Shown: positions 6,601 through 15,427 of the stretch, in pieces
Numbering within the stretch: position 1 is the first letter of the stretch
How the letters are laid out: the number at the start of each line of letters is the position of its first letter
DNA from: JANNMJ01 sp031397815
Lineage (GTDB): Bacteria > Bacteroidota > Bacteroidia > Cytophagales > Hymenobacteraceae
Assembly: GCA_031397815.1 (NCBI GenBank)
Contig: JANNMJ010000116.1
Location: forward strand, 1-32,369
Direction of reading: 5' to 3'
Length of the DNA stretch: 32,369 nt
Notes under the pieces: generated by a model
Database searches by the model: none
Told to the model about the DNA's origin: nothing
The model's input: only the letters and a program-made list of their open reading frames with translations
Translations under genes and position numbers: made by a program

Positions 6601-7845
6601 TTATTTCGCCGCCCGCAGCACCGCCCGCAGCGTCTCTTCGCCGAGGGTTTCTTCGCCGGGCACCACGTATTCGTTGTGCCAGAGCAGGCTGAACGTGCCG
6701 CCGCCCAGCCGCGCCGCCCGCGCAATGGTGGCGATTTGCTCGGGGATATTCGGGGCGGGCGTGAACTGGTAGGCGGGGTTCGCGAACGTCACATCCATTG
6801 CGTGGAGCGGGTGACAAATGACGCGGTGCGTGCGCTGACGCTGGAAATCATAGAGCCAGAACGGCCGCGCGGTGCCGTGCCGAAAACCGGCGCGCTCGGC
6901 GAATCCGAGGGTCGCATCGTGCGTGGCGCCGACTTGCATGAGCACTTCGGGGGTCTGAATCGGGTCGAAACAGAGGTAATGAAACCGCACGCCCGCCGTC
7001 AGGTGCGGCAGCTTATCCAGCTCGTTTCGAAGCTGTTCCGCGTCCGTCGCCGTCCCAAACGACCCGTGCAGCCCCACCGCGCAGCCCATTCGTTCCAGCT
7101 CCTGAATCCGCCGCTGCACCCCGGCCGAGCGCAAATCGTAATCGGCATTCGGACCGAGCTTGTGCTTGCCTTTCGCGCCTAAGAAGTAGAAGGTCGACGC
7201 CAAATCGGTTTCTTCCCGAACGAGCTGCGCGACGTACGTCAGGTTATCGAACGGGTCGGGCCGACCTATTAAATGGCGCCCGGCAGTGGCGAGCGCGGCC
7301 AGTTTTCGTCCGGCGCGCCACTGTCGGGCCGCGTTGCTGCGCCACCCGCCGAGCAAGTGGTCTACATCGTGCGAAACCGCCAAGCGCGGGCCTGGCGGGT
7401 GCAGCGGCAGGCGATGCCCGCTCACATCTTCGAGCCACTGCCGAAACGCTTCGAGCAGCATATCGGCCACCGGCAGGCCCACGCAGCCGAGCCGCGCCTG
7501 CAAGCTCGCGGTGTAGGGGAAACGCCCGAACCGGTCGCGCTCCGGGGAGTGCACTTCCTGCCAGCCGCTGAGCCAGAAGAAGATAGACCCTACCAAATCG
7601 CCGTCGAATAGCAGCGGCATCCGCGCTTCGGTGTGGTTTAGGTGGAGCCAATGGGCATCGTCGTGGAGCGGTGGCAGCGGCTCGGTGCCGTGGAAAAAGG
7701 CCTCGGCAGCGGCCGTGGGGGCGGGGAGCCGAACGGGCGCCAGCTCGTCGTAACCCGGTCGCGCTTCCTCGGGAATCGTGCAAATGGCGTCCAGATGACG
7801 AACGACGTGCGCTAGGCGAGCGGAAGCGGAAGGGGGCGTCAGCAT
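6601..7845 (-). CDS. Polysaccharide deacetylase-like protein (NodB-type barrel with N-terminal extension)
   Basis: A 414-residue protein with a roughly 150-residue N-terminal region, rich in aromatic and acidic residues (GSIFFWLSGWQE at 86-97), followed by a NodB-like barrel. Catalytic-style motifs are SHDVDH (158-163, the Asp and metal-binding region), FYFLG (219-223), VGLHGS (257-262) and the end motif LLWHNE (387-392). This arrangement, as I recall, is common in Bacteroidota polysaccharide biosynthesis loci. It may remove N-acetyl groups from a glycan or act on a precursor; the substrate is unknown. No signal peptide is seen, so it is probably cytosolic. Start ATG at 7845. It is divergent from the methyltransferase gene and followed by the flippase gene. 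Confidence 0.75.
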   Translation of the reverse strand: MLTPPSASARLAHVVRHLDAICTIPEEARPGYDELAPVRLPAPTAAAEAFFHGTEPLPPLHDDAHWLHLNHTEARMPLLFDGDLVGSIFFWLSGWQEVHSPERDRFGRFPYTASLQARLGCVGLPVADMLLEAFRQWLEDVSGHRLPLHPPGPRLAVSHDVDHLLGGWRSNAARQWRAGRKLAALATAGRHLIGRPDPFDNLTYVAQLVREETDLASTFYFLGAKGKHKLGPNADYDLRSAGVQRRIQELERMGCAVGLHGSFGTATDAEQLRNELDKLPHLTAGVRFHYLCFDPIQTPEVLMQVGATHDATLGFAERAGFRHGTARPFWLYDFQRQRTHRVICHPLHAMDVTFANPAYQFTPAPNIPEQIATIARAARLGGGTFSLLWHNEYVVPGEETLGEETLRAVLRAAK

Positions 7846-7988
7846 AGCGGTTTACGGCAGGGAGCGGTGGGGGAGAGGCACCTTCGGAGCTGACCGTGGC
7901 CTGATAAGCGCGTAATTTCGCTCCGCTTCGGCTGTCGGGCTGCTACGTATGGCAGGGCCGAACGTTGGCAGGAAGCTTTTTTCCACTG

Positions 7989-8921
7989 ATGGCAGCTCCT
8001 TCTTCCCGCACCTGCGACCTCTGCGGCGGCACCCATTTTCGTCCGCTTTCTTTCTATTACGAGCTCGAAGGCCAGCGGCTGCAAGGCACCGAATGCCGCG
8101 ATTGCTCCCTGATGTTCCTCGACCCGCTGCCCACTTTCGAGCAGCTCGAACGCCTCTACGGCAAGGAGTATTTCACCGACCGCGCCAACTACAACCGCGA
8201 GGAAAAGGACCGCAAATTCATCGAGGAAAGCGATAAAATCGACCTCTCGAAACCGCGCTCCGATAAATTCACCGATTACGTCCTCGCGCACTACCCCGGC
8301 CGGAAGTTTCGGTATCTGGAAGTCGGCTGCGGACCCGGTTACACGCTCAAAAGCCTCGAATCATTGGGTTGGCAAGCGCACGGCCTCGAAGTGTCGGCCC
8401 ACGCCGCCGATTTCGCCCGCCGTCACCTCCACCTCCCGGTTGTGACGGGCAACATCGAAACCACCGAGGATTTCCACGCCAACCAGTTCGACCTCCTTTA
8501 CATGGGCGACGTTATCGAGCACCTGCGCTCGCCGTCGGCCACGGTCGCCAAGTTCGCCCGCATTCTCGCGCCGGGCGGGCTGTTGGTGCTCGCGCTGCCG
8601 TCCACGCTCAACCTGCCCGCCCTGCGACTGGGCCTCGGCGCATACGGCGCGCTCGGCAAGCAGCGCAAGATGGATATCCCGCCTTACCACCTCTACGAGT
8701 TCACGCCGCGCACCATCCGCGCGCTCCTCGAAAAGCAAGGTTTCCGCGTCCTCGATTTACGGAATTCCGTCAAGAAACCCTCCCAAATCCGCCTCGGCGG
8801 CAGCGCGGTGGAGCAAGTCAGCAAGCTAGTCGGGCAATATCCCACGTATTACCTCAACCGCCTAACCGGCGCCTACGGCGACCGCATTTTCGTGGTTGCT
8901 GAGAACGCGAAACCGAGTTAG
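7989..8921 (+). CDS. SAM-dependent class I methyltransferase with N-terminal zinc ribbon
   Basis: The 310-residue protein starts with a Cys4 zinc-ribbon-like module (C9, C12, C36, C39). The Rossmann-type methyltransferase core follows, with motif I LEVGCGPGY (110-118), acidic motif II LEVS (133-136), DVIEHL (174-179) and the post-core LAPGGLLVLALP (193-204). Methyltransferases with this N-terminal Cys4 module and DVIEHL core commonly act on nucleotide sugars or glycans in surface-polysaccharide clusters, which fits the neighbours; the substrate is not determinable. ATG at 7989 is preferred over TTG at 7965; AGGAAG lies about 14 nt before it. It is the only plus-strand gene between the ureohydrolase and ffh, and its stop is just 10 bp from the stop of the convergent LamG gene. 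Confidence 0.75.
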   Translation: MAAPSSRTCDLCGGTHFRPLSFYYELEGQRLQGTECRDCSLMFLDPLPTFEQLERLYGKEYFTDRANYNREEKDRKFIEESDKIDLSKPRSDKFTDYVLAHYPGRKFRYLEVGCGPGYTLKSLESLGWQAHGLEVSAHAADFARRHLHLPVVTGNIETTEDFHANQFDLLYMGDVIEHLRSPSATVAKFARILAPGGLLVLALPSTLNLPALRLGLGAYGALGKQRKMDIPPYHLYEFTPRTIRALLEKQGFRVLDLRNSVKKPSQIRLGGSAVEQVSKLVGQYPTYYLNRLTGAYGDRIFVVAENAKPS

Positions 8922-8931
8922 GGCACGGGAA

Positions 8932-10731
8932 TCAGCGCACCACGTCCACCCACCCCCTAACCGTGCGTCCGGCGCGGGGTTGCCGCAGATAGTAGTAATA
9001 GGTACCAGCGGCCAGCGACGGGGCCGCCCAGTCGTTGGCGTAGGCGGCGCTCTGATACACCTGTCGTCCCCAGCGCGTGTACACTTCGAGCGTCCACGCT
9101 TCAACCCCGCACGGGTCGTTCACGACGAATGTCTCGTTCATGCCGTCGTTGTTGGGGGTGATGATATTTGGGACGGCCAGCTCGCCCGCAGCTATTCCCA
9201 CTCGAATACTCGCCGTCAGCGTATCGCAAGGGTGAAGAACGCGTAAAGAATAAACCCCTGGCTGACGCACAATTAATTCCTGCCCCGTAGACCCATCCGA
9301 CCATTCAAAACGTGTTCCCGTAGATTGTGTCGGCGCTACCAGCCGAAGCGAGGCGGTACCGCAAAGCGTCGTGTCGGGGCCGAGGGAGAAAGGCGTTGGC
9401 CTGGTGCTGGCCTTGACTACAAATACGCCTCGGTTAACACAGCCGTTAGGATAAGTAGCTGCTACAGAGTACGTACCCGGCTGCGAAATACGTGCTGTGG
9501 CAGTAGTAGAGCCGGTATTCCAGCGGAACGTGGCACCAGTACTACGAGCGGTCAGGGTCGTTGAGCGCCCGGCACAAAGCACCGAATCGCCAGTGATTAT
9601 GAGTGCAGGAACGGTACTGGAGGCATTCCAAGCATATTCGCCGCGATAAGTGCCAACAGTTCCAACCGCATGAGGTCGAGTAGTTGAGGGGCTGATTGCC
9701 CAAGTCGGGGCAGAGTTATCGGCACGCTGGTAAAGGCTTCGGCAGTTGGCCGGATGTAGCTCCGCGATATACGTAGCGCCTAAACCGGCCGTGTATAAAC
9801 CGAAATACGGCCCTCGGGCATTTCCCGGCACCGGTACCGTCGGGGGCGCATCCACCATATACAGGTGGGCCGCACGCGTTTGGGCTGAGAAGGCGGTGCC
9901 CATTACCGTATCGCCGCCGGTTAGGGTAAGCATGCGAAGGGCTGCCGTAGCCGTCCCGACCGGATAGGAATAGACGCTGCGGTCACCGATTGCGGCGCCT
10001 GATATCTGGCGCGGCTGACTGCTGAAATTGCGCAACGTACCGTTGGTTGGCTGACTACCGGCATCAGTGGCAACTGTTCCGGTGGTTTCATCGAATCGAT
10101 AGTAAGCCACCAAATCAGCCGGAGCGGTTACAAACTTGTGGCACATAGATTCACGAATTTGCGCTTGTGTACGAGCTGTGCGCCAGACGCGAATTTCGTC
10201 CATTTCGCCGTCAAAGAATTGCCGGTTCTCGAAGTTGTATTTCCCAATAACCAGCGGATCATTCGTTCTTAGATTCGCCGTGGGGTAGGAGTACGTATTG
10301 GAATTTTCCATAACCCCATCAACATAAACCATCCATTTATTATTGTCGACCACCCCAGCAATATGGTGCCATTTACCATCGTGTACTCGGGTGGTAGAGA
10401 ATCCTGAGGTGAGATACACCCCATCACCAATACGGCCGAATATGGAAACCTGACCATTATACCAAACGGCAAATTCAAAGCCTCGGCCATCACCGGCAGA
10501 CTGATTCTGATACTTGGTCGAAACAAACTGAAAATCGGCCGACGAAGTCTTGACCCAAGCTTCCGCTGTTACCTGAGTAGTGATGCCCCGCTGATTCGTG
10601 CCGCAATTGATAAATGAATCGTTCCCATCGAAAAGCAAAGATCTTCCTGGACCTTGAAGATTTTGCGCTTCTGCCGGGAGAGCTAAAAATCCACTAACGA
10701 ACCAAAAGAAAAGAAAAAGAAGCCGGGACAT
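8932..10731 (-). CDS. Secreted LamG-domain protein with type B T9SS C-terminal domain
   Basis: A 599-residue exported protein. A signal peptide covers about residues 1-22 (hydrophobic FLFFWFVSGFLALPAEA, cut before Gln23). Residues 28-200 form a LamG/concanavalin-like domain, with KWHHIAGVVDNNKWMVYVDG and MDEIRVW as typical strands. The middle region (about 200-395) has no recognised fold. Two Ig-like repeats of the gliding-motility type follow (about 395-512, each with ATFRW/RFEWSDGS and PGTYSV/PGVYSL strands). Residues 517-599 are a type B sorting domain (VPNIITPNNDGMNETF, VYTRWGRQVYQS, GTYYYYLR). It should cross the outer membrane by the type IX system and stay on or near the surface; LamG domains often bind glycans. 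It lies 42 bp downstream of the glycosyltransferase gene, probably in the pse transcript. Start ATG at 10731. Confidence 0.85.
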   Translation of the reverse strand: MSRLLFLFFWFVSGFLALPAEAQNLQGPGRSLLFDGNDSFINCGTNQRGITTQVTAEAWVKTSSADFQFVSTKYQNQSAGDGRGFEFAVWYNGQVSIFGRIGDGVYLTSGFSTTRVHDGKWHHIAGVVDNNKWMVYVDGVMENSNTYSYPTANLRTNDPLVIGKYNFENRQFFDGEMDEIRVWRTARTQAQIRESMCHKFVTAPADLVAYYRFDETTGTVATDAGSQPTNGTLRNFSSQPRQISGAAIGDRSVYSYPVGTATAALRMLTLTGGDTVMGTAFSAQTRAAHLYMVDAPPTVPVPGNARGPYFGLYTAGLGATYIAELHPANCRSLYQRADNSAPTWAISPSTTRPHAVGTVGTYRGEYAWNASSTVPALIITGDSVLCAGRSTTLTARSTGATFRWNTGSTTATARISQPGTYSVAATYPNGCVNRGVFVVKASTRPTPFSLGPDTTLCGTASLRLVAPTQSTGTRFEWSDGSTGQELIVRQPGVYSLRVLHPCDTLTASIRVGIAAGELAVPNIITPNNDGMNETFVVNDPCGVEAWTLEVYTRWGRQVYQSAAYANDWAAPSLAAGTYYYYLRQPRAGRTVRGWVDVVR

Positions 10732-10773
10732 TGAAGTAGAATGAAAAGGTGGGAAAAAGAAGTTGAGAGGTAA

Positions 10774-12111
10774 TCAGGCTAGCCATTTGGCTAAATGTTT
10801 TAAGGCAAGCGCCTCTGAGTAGCCATCCTCTGGCGATCCTAAGGTAGCGCAATAATAAGTGGCGCGCTTGAAGTAAGCCTCAGGTTTTGTGCGACTTAGG
10901 TCCTTTAAGTGTCTTAGCAACGTCGGTAGATCCGAAACCGCCTCCACCACGCCGTTGCGCACGTATCCATAATAATCGTCCGTATGGCCTCTGCTAGCGC
11001 CAAAGCGGTAATAAATACTCGCCAGATTGAGGAGCGTGGCTTCGAGGTGTGTACTAGTATCGGCCGCAATCAGGGCATCGTGACGAACCAGAAAATCGAA
11101 GACGGTTTCGGTGCGGGCGTCGGAGAATTGTAAGCGTGGATGCTGCTGGGCTAAGAGGGTGCGGAAATCGCGGGTATCACCGGGGTGGGCCCGAAAGGTG
11201 AATTGCAGATGCGGCAAGGCGGGTAAAAGCGCGTCCAGCGCAGCTAACAGTCCGTCGGTTGGGTCGAGGAGGTTGGCGGCAATCGCGACGCGGGTTACTT
11301 GGGGGGCGTGATTGCGCTGGGGGACGAAGGCATCCGCTTTCGGCATCCCCACCAGCGCCACCTGCCCGGCCACTGGCCCGCATTCGCGGTAGGTATCCAG
11401 CGCGTGCTGTCCTTCCAACAGGCTCAAATCGAACCCTAATGGCGGAAACCACCGACTCACGCTTGCGTGCTGGATATAAACCGTCGGCACGCCCTCGGCC
11501 CGACAAGCCAACAGCAGCGCCCGCGCATCGTCATTATGGTCGTTGGCGAAAACGACGGCACGCGGCCGGTAATGCCGCAGTGCCCGCCGATACACTTCGT
11601 AATAACCGATTGCGACGAAAATGAGGTCGAAAAACCGCCACGCGGCGGCGCCTTCCGTCTTCCTCAAACCCCACCAAACGCCCGGTAGCTGACCGTAATA
11701 AAGAATTTTCCGCCGAAGTGAAAGCCGATTCACCGTCGAGGCATAACGCCCAAGCATCTTCCCTTGCCCGGCGACAAAAACCGTCTCCGGCAGCGCCTGA
11801 CGCACAAAACGTAGCGCATCCACGTTGTTCTGACTCACCACATACAGCCAGACGGCCCCACCCAACGGCTCCGGATTACGAATCGGTTGGAAAATATTGC
11901 CCACCAGCCGAACCGCTGCGTACCCGATTATTTTAATCAGCCGCCGCGCCGCACTAACCGGTGAGATACGGTCGAGGGTAGCAACGGGTAATTCGCGGAA
12001 AAGCGGCGTAAAGCGAAGCTGCAAAATATCGCGCAGGCGCGCCGTACGAGTGGGCGGCACGCTTGGCTGATTCGCTCCGCCGTCGGCATCCGCACCTACA
12101 GGGCGTCCCAT
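10774..12111 (-). CDS. GT-B-fold glycosyltransferase-like protein of the pseudaminic acid locus
   Basis: A 445-residue cytosolic or membrane-peripheral protein. The first 60-80 residues are basic and amphipathic. The N-terminal half has YIQHASVSRWFPPLGFD (212-228). The C-terminal half has FRAHPGD (306-312) and ADTSTHLEA (350-358), the pattern of nucleotide-sugar or CDP-glycerol-type transferases in capsule and sialic acid systems. The ATG at 12111 overlaps the pseI stop region by 16 bp, which suggests translational coupling; the longer open frame upstream is Arg/Gly-rich and lies inside pseI, so it is discarded. Placed right after pseI, it is a candidate pseudaminyltransferase using CMP-pseudaminate, but the acceptor and donor are inferred only from position. 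Confidence 0.6.
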   Translation of the reverse strand: MGRPVGADADGGANQPSVPPTRTARLRDILQLRFTPLFRELPVATLDRISPVSAARRLIKIIGYAAVRLVGNIFQPIRNPEPLGGAVWLYVVSQNNVDALRFVRQALPETVFVAGQGKMLGRYASTVNRLSLRRKILYYGQLPGVWWGLRKTEGAAAWRFFDLIFVAIGYYEVYRRALRHYRPRAVVFANDHNDDARALLLACRAEGVPTVYIQHASVSRWFPPLGFDLSLLEGQHALDTYRECGPVAGQVALVGMPKADAFVPQRNHAPQVTRVAIAANLLDPTDGLLAALDALLPALPHLQFTFRAHPGDTRDFRTLLAQQHPRLQFSDARTETVFDFLVRHDALIAADTSTHLEATLLNLASIYYRFGASRGHTDDYYGYVRNGVVEAVSDLPTLLRHLKDLSRTKPEAYFKRATYYCATLGSPEDGYSEALALKHLAKWLA

Positions 12112-13142
12112 GTGAGCGGGGTGCCCGCCAGAAGCGCTTGCCGGGCGGTTTTGCCGAGCACTTGATCGTAATAGCGAGGCGCCAAACCGTCGCCGGGACG
12201 CACGACACGCACATTTTCGGGCGTAAACGCCTCCCCGACCGCGATATCCCGCGCCACGTAAAGCGAGCGCTTGAACAGCCTGCTCTTCGCTTCCGCGCGC
12301 TGCACGCCGTACTGAATCTGGCCGAGCGCCTGCCACGCCCGATGCGTCTCCGTCACGAGTGCGGCCACTTCTTCTGGCTCCAGCGAAAAAGCCGCGTCTA
12401 CCCCGCCGTCGGCGCGCCGCAAAGTGACGTGCTTTTCTACCACGGCCGCGCCCAGTGCGACCGCCGCCACAGCCGCCCCGTGTCCGGCGGTGTGATCCGA
12501 AAGCCCAACGGTGCAATCAGCAAAAAGCTGCGCCAGATGCGGAATCGTGCGCAGATTCGTGTTTTCTGGTGAGGCCGGATACGTGCTCGTGCATTTGAGC
12601 AGCGTAAGCTGCCGACAACCCGCCGCCCGTAGCACGTCCACGGCCTCGGCTACTTCGGCCAGCGTGCTGGCGCCGGTGCTCATAATTACCGGCTTGCCTG
12701 TGGCGGCTACGCGCCGTAATAATGGCCAGTCGGTATTTTCAAAGGAAGCAATCTTGTACGCCGGAACATCGAGGGTTTCGAGAAAATCGACCGCCGACTC
12801 ATCAAACGGCGATGAAAACGCGAGCATACCGTGCGTTTTCGCCCGCTCAAAAAGCGGTGCGTGCCATTCCCAAGGCGTGTAGGCTTCCTGGTACAGCTCA
12901 TACAGCTCGCGGCCATACCACAAGGAATTCGGGTCTTCGATGCGGTGCGCGCCGCGTAGCGTCATCGTATCGGCGGTGTAAGTCTGGAGCTTGATGGCGT
13001 GGGCACCGGCCGCCGCCATCGCATCGACAATAGCCAAGCCGCGCTCCAATGACCCATTATGGTTGCCCGAAAGCTCCGCAATGATGAACGGCGGCTGCGC
13101 CGGACCGATGAGCCGACCGGCAATCGAGAAGGTTGAATCCAC
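12096..13142 (-). CDS. pseI: Pseudaminic acid synthase (NeuB family)
   Basis: Condenses 2,4-diacetamido-2,4,6-trideoxy-L-altrose with phosphoenolpyruvate to give pseudaminic acid; cytosolic. The 348 residues show the NeuB barrel with IAELSGNHNG (21-30), IKLQTY (50-55), KIASFE (130-135), STGAS (155-159), GLSDHT (213-218) and EKHVTL (236-241), then a C-terminal SAF (antifreeze-like) domain at about 285-345. The ELSGNHNG form and the surrounding pse genes favour PseI over sialic acid synthase NeuB or legionaminic acid synthase LegI. Start is GTG at 13142; there is no nearby in-frame ATG. It lies 38 bp after the PseG-PseH fusion, and its 3' end overlaps the next gene. Confidence 0.88.
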   Translation of the reverse strand: MDSTFSIAGRLIGPAQPPFIIAELSGNHNGSLERGLAIVDAMAAAGAHAIKLQTYTADTMTLRGAHRIEDPNSLWYGRELYELYQEAYTPWEWHAPLFERAKTHGMLAFSSPFDESAVDFLETLDVPAYKIASFENTDWPLLRRVAATGKPVIMSTGASTLAEVAEAVDVLRAAGCRQLTLLKCTSTYPASPENTNLRTIPHLAQLFADCTVGLSDHTAGHGAAVAAVALGAAVVEKHVTLRRADGGVDAAFSLEPEEVAALVTETHRAWQALGQIQYGVQRAEAKSRLFKRSLYVARDIAVGEAFTPENVRVVRPGDGLAPRYYDQVLGKTARQALLAGTPLTWDAL

Positions 13143-13180
13143 GAAACGTAAACAATAAAACGCGCCCTCGCGGGCCAGCG

Positions 13181-14680
13181 TTAAGTCAATCGATAGTCAA
13201 AGCTAACGGAATCGGCTGGGGTGGCCGAATCGTTCCGTTCCGTGAAGCCCGCGCGTCGGAAAGCGGCTTGTGAGGCTTCGTTCTGAAGCTGAACGTGCCC
13301 CACAACCCGATCCAGCGTTGCCCAGCGCGCCGCCGCCGCCCGAATTCCGTGCCGCAGCAACGCCGCCGCCAAGCCGTGCCCACGCATTTCGGGCGCCACC
13401 AAAAAGCTGAGCGTAGCGGTAGTTGAAGCGACGTCGAACGCAAATCGAATGGTTCCGATAGATTTTCCGTCGATTTCCGCAAGCAGTAATAAATGGTGTT
13501 TATTAGCCAGTTTCGCCGCAAGCCAACTCTCGTGATTGGCTTGCTCAATGACCGCCGTATTGTACGAGAATTGTCGAACCAGTGGGTCGTTCGCCCATTG
13601 TAATAACACGTCGGAATCAGCCGGAGTGGCGGGCCGTAGGCGCATAACCGCCTGTGCGCCAAGGCTACGGAGCAAACGCCATAGCCGCTCGGGCGCTTTC
13701 CCGTCGAAATGCTGCCGTTGCGCGGCGCGCAAAAAAGCCTGCGTATGTAGGCGGTCGGGGGCGGAGAGCATATTGGCCAGCGCCGTCGCGGGCCGCGCCA
13801 AGCCTTCGCGCAGCATAAACTCGTAAATATTACGCTGATTTTCCGCCGTTTGAATGAGCGTCAACAAGCCGCCGCCGCTGCTGATGTACTCATAGCAGAC
13901 GGTAGAAGCCGACAGCAAGGCACTACCGCAGCTTTGCAATAATTCACAAAACGCGTCCGCCGATAATGCGTGGTGCACCACTACTTGCGCCGCGAAAGAG
14001 ACGGACTCCGTCGCTACCCACTTCGCCAGCTCCTCGTAATGCGAGTAGGCGCCGCCCACCGCAACGTGTAGCTCCTCGATTCCGGCCACCTGCACGAGTT
14101 GCCGGGCAATAGCTAACGTGCGGTTGGCCAAATCAGCCCCCCCCAAACAAAGCAACACGGCACCGACGGGCGCCGGTACGGTTAACAGGGTAGCCGCGGC
14201 CCGGAAGGGCCCGCGCATAGGCGCCCACATCGGGCCGGTAAGCACTTGCGCACCCGCGCGGCGCACGTCATAACGCGTGATATCTACCCCGCCCGCGGGG
14301 TTCAGCACCACATCGGCCACCTGCGGAAAAGCGACCAAATCGTCGAGGTACACTAGCGCCCCACACGCCGCACGAATGGTGGTTTGGTAAGCAAAATCGA
14401 AATCGTAGCCATCGAGCACGACGGTATCGGTGGGCTTGAGCAGCTCCGTAGCCAGCCAATGCGCTTCCTGCGCCAGCGGCATCGGCGGCAGCATAATCAG
14501 CTCCGCGCCTACTGCCCGCACCTCTGCCTGCGTGCTGAGCGGTAAATCAGCCCGGGTGATGAATATCCGTTGGAAGCTGTCACTCGCAATCTCCGCAAGG
14601 GCCAGCAGCCGCATGACGTGCCCGAGGCCGATTTGGGCGTTACCGTCAGCGCGGAAGACGAGGCGGCGCGGAGCTAGCAT
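13181..14680 (-). CDS. pseG: Bifunctional PseG-PseH fusion: nucleotide-sugar hydrolase plus GNAT N-acetyltransferase
   Basis: Two enzymes in one 499-residue chain. Residues 1-340 match PseG, the hydrolase that removes UDP from UDP-2,4-diacetamido-2,4,6-trideoxy-L-altrose: FRADGNAQIGLGHVMRLLAL holds the expected catalytic His21, with LDGYDFD (89-95), LNPAGG (126-131) and LLCLGGAD (176-183) in a GT-B-like fold. Residues 345-499 are a GNAT domain (LRPATPADSDVLLQWANDP start, acetyl-CoA loop RGHGLAAALL at 433-442, NEASQAAFRRAGF near the end), fitting PseH, which acetylates the 4-amino group one step earlier. No separate pseH exists in the cluster. Start ATG at 14680 overlaps the pseF stop by 7 bp (ATGCTAG), a coupling arrangement. 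No stop or frame break separates the halves. Confidence 0.85.
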   Translation of the reverse strand: MLAPRRLVFRADGNAQIGLGHVMRLLALAEIASDSFQRIFITRADLPLSTQAEVRAVGAELIMLPPMPLAQEAHWLATELLKPTDTVVLDGYDFDFAYQTTIRAACGALVYLDDLVAFPQVADVVLNPAGGVDITRYDVRRAGAQVLTGPMWAPMRGPFRAAATLLTVPAPVGAVLLCLGGADLANRTLAIARQLVQVAGIEELHVAVGGAYSHYEELAKWVATESVSFAAQVVVHHALSADAFCELLQSCGSALLSASTVCYEYISSGGGLLTLIQTAENQRNIYEFMLREGLARPATALANMLSAPDRLHTQAFLRAAQRQHFDGKAPERLWRLLRSLGAQAVMRLRPATPADSDVLLQWANDPLVRQFSYNTAVIEQANHESWLAAKLANKHHLLLLAEIDGKSIGTIRFAFDVASTTATLSFLVAPEMRGHGLAAALLRHGIRAAAARWATLDRVVGHVQLQNEASQAAFRRAGFTERNDSATPADSVSFDYRLT

Positions 14681-15408
14681 TTCTTTTGCTCGATGTGAGC
14701 ATTTATTGCTACTAAATCCGGGCGGCTATCCAGTAGTTTGATCAACTCTTCTGCCTTCATATCCGCAGCTTTGTGATCCTCAATTAGCCGTCGAATCAAC
14801 TCGAAATCCTCAGCAGTATCAACTGTTAATCGGTAGTTGCTGTGATCAAAATCGCGGGTGAAATGCGCTAATCGCACGTTTCCTGAGCGATTCTGATTGA
14901 TGTAAGGCGTTACGTGTTCGCGGTCAGATACAGTGGTGGCTTCAGCGTTCGCGGTCTCTAACAAAGCGCGTGAGAAAATCTCAAAATCTAATCCTCTTGG
15001 GTAGGTTCTTATGAGGGCGTTGGAGAGATAGAGATTAGAGTCTTTTTCCATTAGATATCGGCTAATCCCCTGCTTAATTAATTCTCCGTCAATCAAAGGA
15101 CAATCACTCGTGACTCTTACGATTACATCCAGATCGTTTGCCTCTGCACACTTTTGGTATCGCTCAAGAACATCTGCCTCTGAACCACGAACAACAGGAA
15201 TGGACTGTGCTAATGCAAAATCCATTAAGACATCATCAGCGGTGTTCGTAGTAATGGCCAAGTAAATCGGAAAGCCACTGTCTCGGAGCCTGGCAAGATG
15301 ATACTCTAAAAGGGGCTTCCCCGCAATCTGCTTCAGGACTTTACCTGGCAGCCGAGTGCTGGTCATCCGAGCTTGAGAAATTATTCCTACGCGCTGGGAC
15401 GTTGCCAT
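14674..15408 (-). CDS. pseF: Pseudaminic acid cytidylyltransferase (SpsF/PseF-like)
   Basis: Expected to activate pseudaminic acid with CTP to CMP-pseudaminate. The 244-residue protein has the nucleotidyltransferase N-terminus VGIISQARMTSTRLPGKVL (7-25) of the SpsF/CMP-sialate synthetase fold, then LAITTNTADD (50-59), RGSEADVLERY (74-84), the metal-site region RVTSDCPLID (98-107), and REHVTPYI further on. The ATG at 15408 is chosen because it begins just before the conserved strand; the open frame before it is basic and overlaps pseC. This gene is richer in A+T than its neighbours (line 15001-15060 is 40% G+C), so it may have been exchanged separately. The SpsF type is less diagnostic than the NeuA type, but the pathway context supports the call. 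Confidence 0.78.
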   Translation of the reverse strand: MATSQRVGIISQARMTSTRLPGKVLKQIAGKPLLEYHLARLRDSGFPIYLAITTNTADDVLMDFALAQSIPVVRGSEADVLERYQKCAEANDLDVIVRVTSDCPLIDGELIKQGISRYLMEKDSNLYLSNALIRTYPRGLDFEIFSRALLETANAEATTVSDREHVTPYINQNRSGNVRLAHFTRDFDHSNYRLTVDTAEDFELIRRLIEDHKAADMKAEELIKLLDSRPDLVAINAHIEQKKC

Positions 15409-15427
15409 GGAAATCTTGAAATGGGCC

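Noticed and set aside
6498..6725. N-terminal extension of the flippase into the deacetylase gene
   Set aside because: The extra 76 residues are Arg/Cys/Pro-rich, not membrane-like, and overlap the well-supported deacetylase by over 100 bp.
12112..12516. N-terminal extension of the GT-B protein inside pseI
   Set aside because: The residues are an Arg/Gly-rich frame shadow of pseI; the ATG at 12111 gives a sensible start and overlap.
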